From positions 6,801,501-6,865,500 of the forward strand of contig CM007989.1 in assembly GCA_002189035.1 (NCBI GenBank): a DNA stretch of 64,000 bases, read 5' to 3'. A program made the position numbers and the translations under genes. Below are positions 58,852 to 64,000 of the stretch, in pieces; positions within the stretch are counted from its first letter, which is position 1; each line of letters opens with the position of its first letter. The stretch is from Utricularia gibba (Eukaryota > Streptophyta > Magnoliopsida > Lamiales > Lentibulariaceae). Under the pieces are notes generated by a model. That model was not told the DNA's origin, searched no databases, and saw only the letters and a list, made by a program, of their open reading frames with translations.

Positions 58852-60570
58852 TCACTCCAGCAACGTCTCCGAGTACACGCCCTGTTCATTCTGGTACACT
58901 CCGGCACCGACACGGCGGAGGTCGAGTGAAGTTGCCGGCGGGGTGGCAACTATTCTCACAGGCAACGTGAAACTCCCCCTGAACTTCGCATCCCCATTGG
59001 AGTGCTTATCCAAACCAAGCAACCCACTTCGATCATCATCGTGGTACGGATGACAGTCAAGGCCCTCGGATAAAAATGGAAGCTTTGACGTGTCTGTTCT
59101 TCCGGTGAGAGCAGAGACAAAGGATAAGCCACTAGGCCACTTGATGTTATCATCGTGCTCTGCCATTATCTGATTATTGGATGAGTCAGGAATGACAGGT
59201 TCCTCTTTAGCCAAGTGAGCTGAAATTTGAAGATATGGGAGATTGTTCATCCGATGAGCTGATGCTGCTGGCCTCGGCCTCCAGTGGACGAACGGCGGCG
59301 GAGCGATCGAAATCTGCGGTTGCTTTGAGGGCGAAGATGCGACATTTCGCGTGGAGGAGAAGAGTTGGGACAAGTAGAATCCAGACTGGTAGCCCAAAGC
59401 GTCGAATGTGTGTCTCACTCTCAGCACAAACTGGAGATCTTCTGGCACCTGATAAACACCATTGACAACAACCTTCCAAGCTTACAACAAACAACAGTGC
59501 AAGATGGGGACAAAAAACTCACAGTTTTGCAAGAACCAAGTTGCAGAAGTCCATGTCCAGCTTGAATAACAGCTATAGTCTGACAAAAGACTCCGAACTC
59601 AAAAATTTGAAGAGAAAAGCTTCTAAAATCTATCATGCTTTGAGTCCTCGCACCTGAATACCAGAATCAAACTGTTCAATCCACTCCGGAGGTAGCTGCA
59701 AAATGAAGACAATTCTTGAATTTCATGTAAATTTGAAGGAAATTTTCATGTAAATTTGAATGAATGACCACCAAAATCCCAGTGCATACAGCATCAAATG
59801 AACTCTGCCAGTAGTTGGAAATGTCGGGCTCACAATGAGTCTTCTCCTTGAAGATCCATTTATGGCATTTATCAGAAGCAACTTTCCCCATCAACCTGCA
59901 ACCACTTTTTTCAGACCTAATCAACAACGACCCCATGAAGCGGAATCACTACTTGCACATTCCAATCCACTGTTCTATGCACAAGGCTTGCTAAAGGCTT
60001 GCTAATGGGAACTAAAGCAAGATCCTATCCACAAAAACAACACCTACCCATTACCCACCCTTCTCCGTAATTATAGAGCTGGATTGACATTTTGCTGAAG
60101 GCCTTCTTGACAGGATTCTCGCCATCCATTTCATCCAGAGTCTCTGAGCCTCTGCCTCGACAGAACCCATCTTCCCACATCAACATTCTGAACACAAGAA
60201 GGGAACAGATAAAGACAACAAAGCACATCTTCTTCGGGCAGCCAAAACATTTAATTTACCATAAACAGGAAAAAACAACTCACAAGCTGCCATTTTCATC
60301 TCCAACTTTACTCCCATACCCGTATCTGATCCTCCTGCAAAAACCCATTTCCATTGCGCCATCAAAGAAGCACGTAAAATCAGCAAGAAACCCATGTGGG
60401 GAACTCAGTTGAGAAATGTAAGAGAGAAAGAATACACACGGGCGAGGACGAATAGTCCAGTAAACAGAGTATATCCACTCCGAGTTTAAACAGAGGCTTC
60501 TGAGTGCGTCGTGAAGGGCCATCATTCCAACAGCTTCTTTGCTTCGGTCTTCGGCTTCTGAGCCCACCAT
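58852..60570 (-). CDS. bHLH-MYC_N domain protein, RSS3-like (WNK-related type)
   Basis: Seven minus-strand exons: 60440-60570, 60284-60334, 60059-60187, 59790-59895, 59654-59695, 59523-59579 and 58852-59448; 370 aa with consistent phases. It begins MVGSEAEDRSKEAVGMMALH. The bHLH-MYC N-terminal domain then covers about 15-200: LRSLCLNSEWIYSVYWTIRP, LMLMWEDGFCRGRG, VKKAFSKMSIQLYNYGEGLM, GKVASDKCHKWIFKE, TIAVIQAGHGLLQLGSCKTV and QFVLRVRHTFDALGYQSGF. There is no basic helix-loop-helix region. Rice RICE SALT SENSITIVE3 has this layout; it bridges JAZ repressors and bHLH factors in root jasmonate responses. The last 170 residues are low in conserved motifs. Start chosen as the first ATG; the upstream frame has no other. 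Confidence 0.88.
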
Positions 60571-60699
60571 TTTCCTCTCTTTTGCTTTTCCAGTTTCCCC
60601 CACCTTCCTATGAAGACTCGCGAAGCCACTCGAGAGAGATAAAGATCCCTCCTTTTCCCTATCTACATTTCACTAATTCCAAGAATTAGCCAGAGAAGT

Positions 60700-63150
60700 G
60701 TAACAAAACACAGGGAAAAAAAACCCAAAAGCCGAGTCTCCCCCACTCCTCACCCTGTAGAAGATTGCTTTGTTAACCATAAACCAAGCTGGTGTTCACT
60801 CCTCTGGGGATCATTTTCACGTAAGTCGGTGGAGGGAAAAGCTAAAGGAGAAAAGTGAAAGTGCGTGCCTCTGCGAAACCGGGTCCTTGTGTTTCGTTAT
60901 GTGTTTTTCACTGATTTGCGTGCAGAGCGATAACTTACTCTCTTTATTATTTTTTCCGCCGTTATGCAACAACCGGATCGTATCAAAACAAAAGCAAAAG
61001 GAGGAAAGAGAGGTCCTCCAATTACGCCTTTGCCCCCTCCACCTTTCCCAAAAGGCGTGGAGCTCTGATGTACCACGAGGGGGGAAAAGTCAATTCCCCC
61101 ACGACTTTACAAATTTCAAAAGCAATTAACATAGAAGTTAACTTTTTCATAGATACTTTAATATAATTGTAAGAGCCAGTTTTACATTAAGGTATTACTT
61201 AGTTTAAATATAATATAATTGGATATATACAATATATATAATATTTGATATTTGAGAATATAAATTTAGGTATGCGAGTTATATATATGATTAACGTTAT
61301 GTTTATTTATATATATCATTCATATATTCAAAAAATAAATATGTGACTATAATACATATACAAAGTTGATATATGTATATATATATTAATTAATCAAATA
61401 ATGGTTTATATGTAAATTTGAATATAAATATTTTATGTTATACTATCAAATACCTCCGATACATATATATCAAATTGTGTATAAAAAGCATTAGTTTTCT
61501 GATATTTACAAAAAATATAAAATGTACGAAAAATAAATTCCTAATGTTTTAGTCGAATGTGCGAATATAGAGATTTTTTCTGAACTATTTGAAGAGATAT
61601 TGTGATACTACCCTACGTACGCATTATAATCAACCTAACATATGAATATAATCACAATTTATTACACTAATGATGTCATTAAAGGTCAAAATAACCATAC
61701 ACCTCATTTCACATGTTACGCTTTTGACTATTTAAAATAAAAAGTATCTAGCAATTCGAATGTTCATTATCGAAATTATTGAAATGTGCTACTTATAAAA
61801 TGTTAAGAATACAACTGATACGCACTAATATATTTTATGATTTAAAATGATATCAATGGATAATTTATATATTTAATTTCTAAATAATTGTATTAGTTAA
61901 ATATTATTTATATTTGATATTCAAAATTAAATATTTTAAATATTTGTATTGTCAAAAAATATAAAATATTTAATAATAAAGAATAATTTTATAAAAATGT
62001 CCATTAAAATTTCACTATTTCTTACTAAATGTATATCACACACAATATTTTTACTGATATATAATATAATTGATAATAGTGAAATATTATTTTTAATAAG
62101 TTTAATTCGAACATGATTTTATTTAAAAATCATAAGTCAACTTTGATTCAATGCAAATCGTCTCTCTCGACCCTCTACCTCTATTGTATATATTACATTT
62201 ATGTTTTACCATATTAATAAATTTATTTATTTATTTATATCGATTTATCATATTAAATATACTAGTTATTCATACTCATAATTGATAATTTATAAATTAC
62301 ATTTTTTATATTAATTTTGATGATAATTATTCAATTTATGTGAATAATTTATTATGACTTTAATTTCAAATAATGGTGTACAAATTGATTATTTGTGTAA
62401 TATTCTGAGCCGATTCTCATTTGTCATTTTTAAAACAGTACAACCCACGTGTCCAAGAGAAATTAAGGGAAAAAAAAAACAACTTTAATTGCAAGTTCTT
62501 AGTGGTAAGTGTCACATGGTCCAATAACGTTGACAGGTTTCTTGATTACCCACTATTTAATATGAATATTTATTGTCATCTTAATTATGTATATTTATGA
62601 CGTAATTATACCACAGTTTTTTATCCTAATTTCGCCTTTTTATTATTTGTAACGCCCCTCGATGTTACTCAAATAGGTCTCGGAGTCAAACCTCAACGGA
62701 CTAGTCGTTATTTTATATTATTTAAATAATTAAGAAAAATATTCTCAAGTATATGTGACTATCATCAAATGAGTATATGATAAATAAATTTAGATAAATT
62801 TTCAGATGTTTATTCAAAAAGAAATGAATTGGGTATTACAATGAACTCACATGGGTGATAATTTTGATAATATAATTGATATATATTTCTGTATTTTTAA
62901 ATGAAATATTTATACAAATAATTTGGAGGCTTGTTGTAATTTTTTAAAATTAATTTTAAAGTTATAGAAAAGAAGAAGACGTTCTGTTTGAAAAATTATG
63001 GTTGATTAAAAAATCACAAATCTGGATTAAATTAAATGAATAATTTTGGATTTGTTCAATTAATGATTTTTTTTTTTATGATAAATGATTTTCAAAGGTA
63101 ACGTGGTCGATCATCACTTTTGCTACTTATTATTTCCACGTCCGGAAGTT
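60700..63150. other. 2.4 kb intergenic DNA, mostly AT-rich
   Basis: RSS3 promoter/leader DNA probably extends to about 61,080. From 61,130 to 63,080 the sequence is strongly A/T-rich with no coding signal. At 62,648 the string TGTAACGCCCCTCG, followed by GGTCTCGGAGTCAAACCTC, resembles the 5' end of plant LTR retrotransposon LTRs; no internal region, second LTR or TSD was identified. Confidence 0.5.
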
Positions 63151-63156
63151 ACAGAA

Positions 63157-63414
63157 TCACGGCGATGCTCCACCAGATCCTCCCTCGTCCTCATCATTGC
63201 CGTCCCCGCCGTGGGAGCCACCAAAACCAAAGCGTCCACCAAATCCGCCGCCTAATCCAACATCGATACCCGGCGCTTTCCCGCCGCGAAGATCAAATCC
63301 GCCGCCAACGCCGCCCGAAATGCCACCGGGAATTTTATCGAGCTCCCTAGCATGAATAACGCAAAGGAAGGATAAGATCACCAAAAGGAGGAGTCCCTTC
63401 TTAGCGCCACACAT
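63157..63414 (-). CDS. Glycine-rich secreted protein
   Basis: Intronless 85 aa. A signal peptide (KKGLLLLVILSFLCVIHA) is followed by RELDKIPGGISGGVGGGFDL and a Gly-rich, weakly repetitive core (GLGGGFGGRFGFGG), ending in an acidic/glycine tail (DEDEGGSGG). This is the layout of short plant glycine-rich cell-wall or apoplastic proteins; the exact subfamily and role are unknown. A TATAAATA box lies at 63,486-63,493 on the minus strand, about 70 bp upstream of the ATG, so it has a compact promoter. Confidence 0.82.
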   Translation of the reverse strand: MCGAKKGLLLLVILSFLCVIHARELDKIPGGISGGVGGGFDLRGGKAPGIDVGLGGGFGGRFGFGGSHGGDGNDEDEGGSGGASP

Positions 63415-63485
63415 TTTGGAAAAAATGTGCTCGAGGTGCCGATGGTGTGTGTATGTGCATGGGCTGATGGGGAGATGGGTGGATT

Positions 63486-63493
63486 TATTTATA
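63486..63493 (-). promoter_or_regulatory. TATA box of the glycine-rich protein gene
   Basis: Minus-strand TATAAATA in the context CTCTATAAATAAATCC. It predicts a transcription start near 63,455 and a leader of about 40 nt before the ATG at 63,412-63,414. Confidence 0.65.
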
Positions 63494-63499
63494 GAGGAG

Positions 63500-64000
63500 A
63501 TTGCGAGAGGGAATTAATTACATTGTGTTGAATTGCATACAGTGCTTCGACATTGGAACCACAAGCGAGGCTGCAAGGAAACTAATGGCTTTAATGGATT
63601 TCAGTAACGCATTGGTTTTTTGAAGTTTTCAACAGTTTCAAGGTGCTGCTGCTGTTGTTGCTAAGTCTGATTCACCTCTCCAGCCACCATTCCCTTTCGG
63701 AGTTCGGACCTGAATTCACAGTTCCAATGCTTCTTTTCATTTAGTTAGCTTCGTTGTCTGAATAGACCTGGGCTGCATTCCTGAAAATTATGGTATCAAA
63801 TTAGCGCTAATCATCAGAGCTAAACTCTGTGTTTCAGATTGCCAAGGCTGATGGCAATCTAAAGACTGGATTTTTGTCGTCCATCCTGTATCACACTTTC
63901 TCACAACAAAAAAAAAGAACTGTACAGTAATATATGAACACTCAGGCCATAGATTAGTGGCTCTCGGCCTTCAGAAATCGTCAGCCAAGTATTGCCCTTA
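63500..64000. other. Right-edge intergenic DNA
   Basis: Upstream of the glycine-rich gene. No open frame with a recognisable domain. A perfect 9-bp inverted repeat AGATTGCCA/TGGCAATCT with a 7-base loop is at 63,837-63,861. The window ends before any further gene can be seen. Confidence 0.5.

Noticed and set aside
1-64000. CRISPR array, tRNA, rRNA, or organellar insertion
   Set aside because: No regular spaced repeats, no convincing tRNA A/B box pairs, no rRNA segments and no plastid or mitochondrial gene order were seen.

Overview
The window is nuclear DNA of a flowering plant, most likely a eudicot. Genes are interrupted by short AT-rich GT-AG introns and separated by very AT-rich spacers. 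The proteins are plant-specific: a PPR-DYW editing factor, AWPM-19, a plant TOM9, a DUF300/LAZ1-like protein, thioredoxin m, an RSS3-like bHLH-MYC_N protein and a protochlorophyllide reductase relic. I found no bacterial, viral, CRISPR or organellar gene block. All exon models were built by hand from splice signals, reading-frame phase and recalled protein families; no alignment was run.

Layout: 1-2.1 kb, AT-rich spacer with a relic of eIF(iso)4E (-). 2.5-2.8 kb, TOM9 (+). 3.2-4.9 kb, intronless PPR-DYW gene (-), head to head with a nine-exon G3BP-like NTF2/RRM gene (+, 5.3-8.4 kb). 8.85-9.54 kb, AWPM-19 (+) behind two ABRE-like G-boxes. 10.4-15.5 kb, F-box gene (+) with a 3.5 kb first intron. 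15.5-18.1 kb, no recognised gene. 18.1-20.3 kb, ABC1/UbiB-type kinase (-). 22.3-25.4 kb, diacylglycerol kinase (+). 25.9-28.9 kb, SEC23-like COPII gene (-). 29.6-31.1 kb, DUF300/LAZ1-like membrane protein (-). 34.5-35.5 kb, SAM methyltransferase (+). 39.2-45.8 kb, 21-exon TRS130/TRAPPC10 (-). 50.1-54.8 kb, WD40 protein (+) with two short uORFs. 55.4-56.8 kb, POR pseudogene (+). 57.2-57.9 kb, thioredoxin m (-). 58.3-58.5 kb, small secreted RALF-like peptide (-). 58.9-60.6 kb, RSS3-like gene (-). 63.2-63.4 kb, glycine-rich secreted protein (-). The long gaps hold AT-rich DNA and a few MITE-like inverted-repeat elements.

The genes are unrelated housekeeping and regulatory loci, not a pathway cluster. 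SEC23 (COPII coat) and TRS130 (TRAPP tether) both serve membrane trafficking, but their proximity is probably chance.

The most useful observations are these. (1) Four apparent one-base deletions, each in a homopolymer run, in SEC23 and TRS130; exon-length arithmetic closes if they are consensus errors. (2) Four coding introns in four different genes that appear to need GC donors, out of about 67 modelled. (3) A POR pseudogene in which a three-base loss turns the catalytic Tyr-Lys region into a stop. (4) A two-exon relic of eIF(iso)4E. (5) A RALF-like peptide that keeps YLSY and RRG but lacks the usual cysteines. I saw no evidence for a wholly new biological system.
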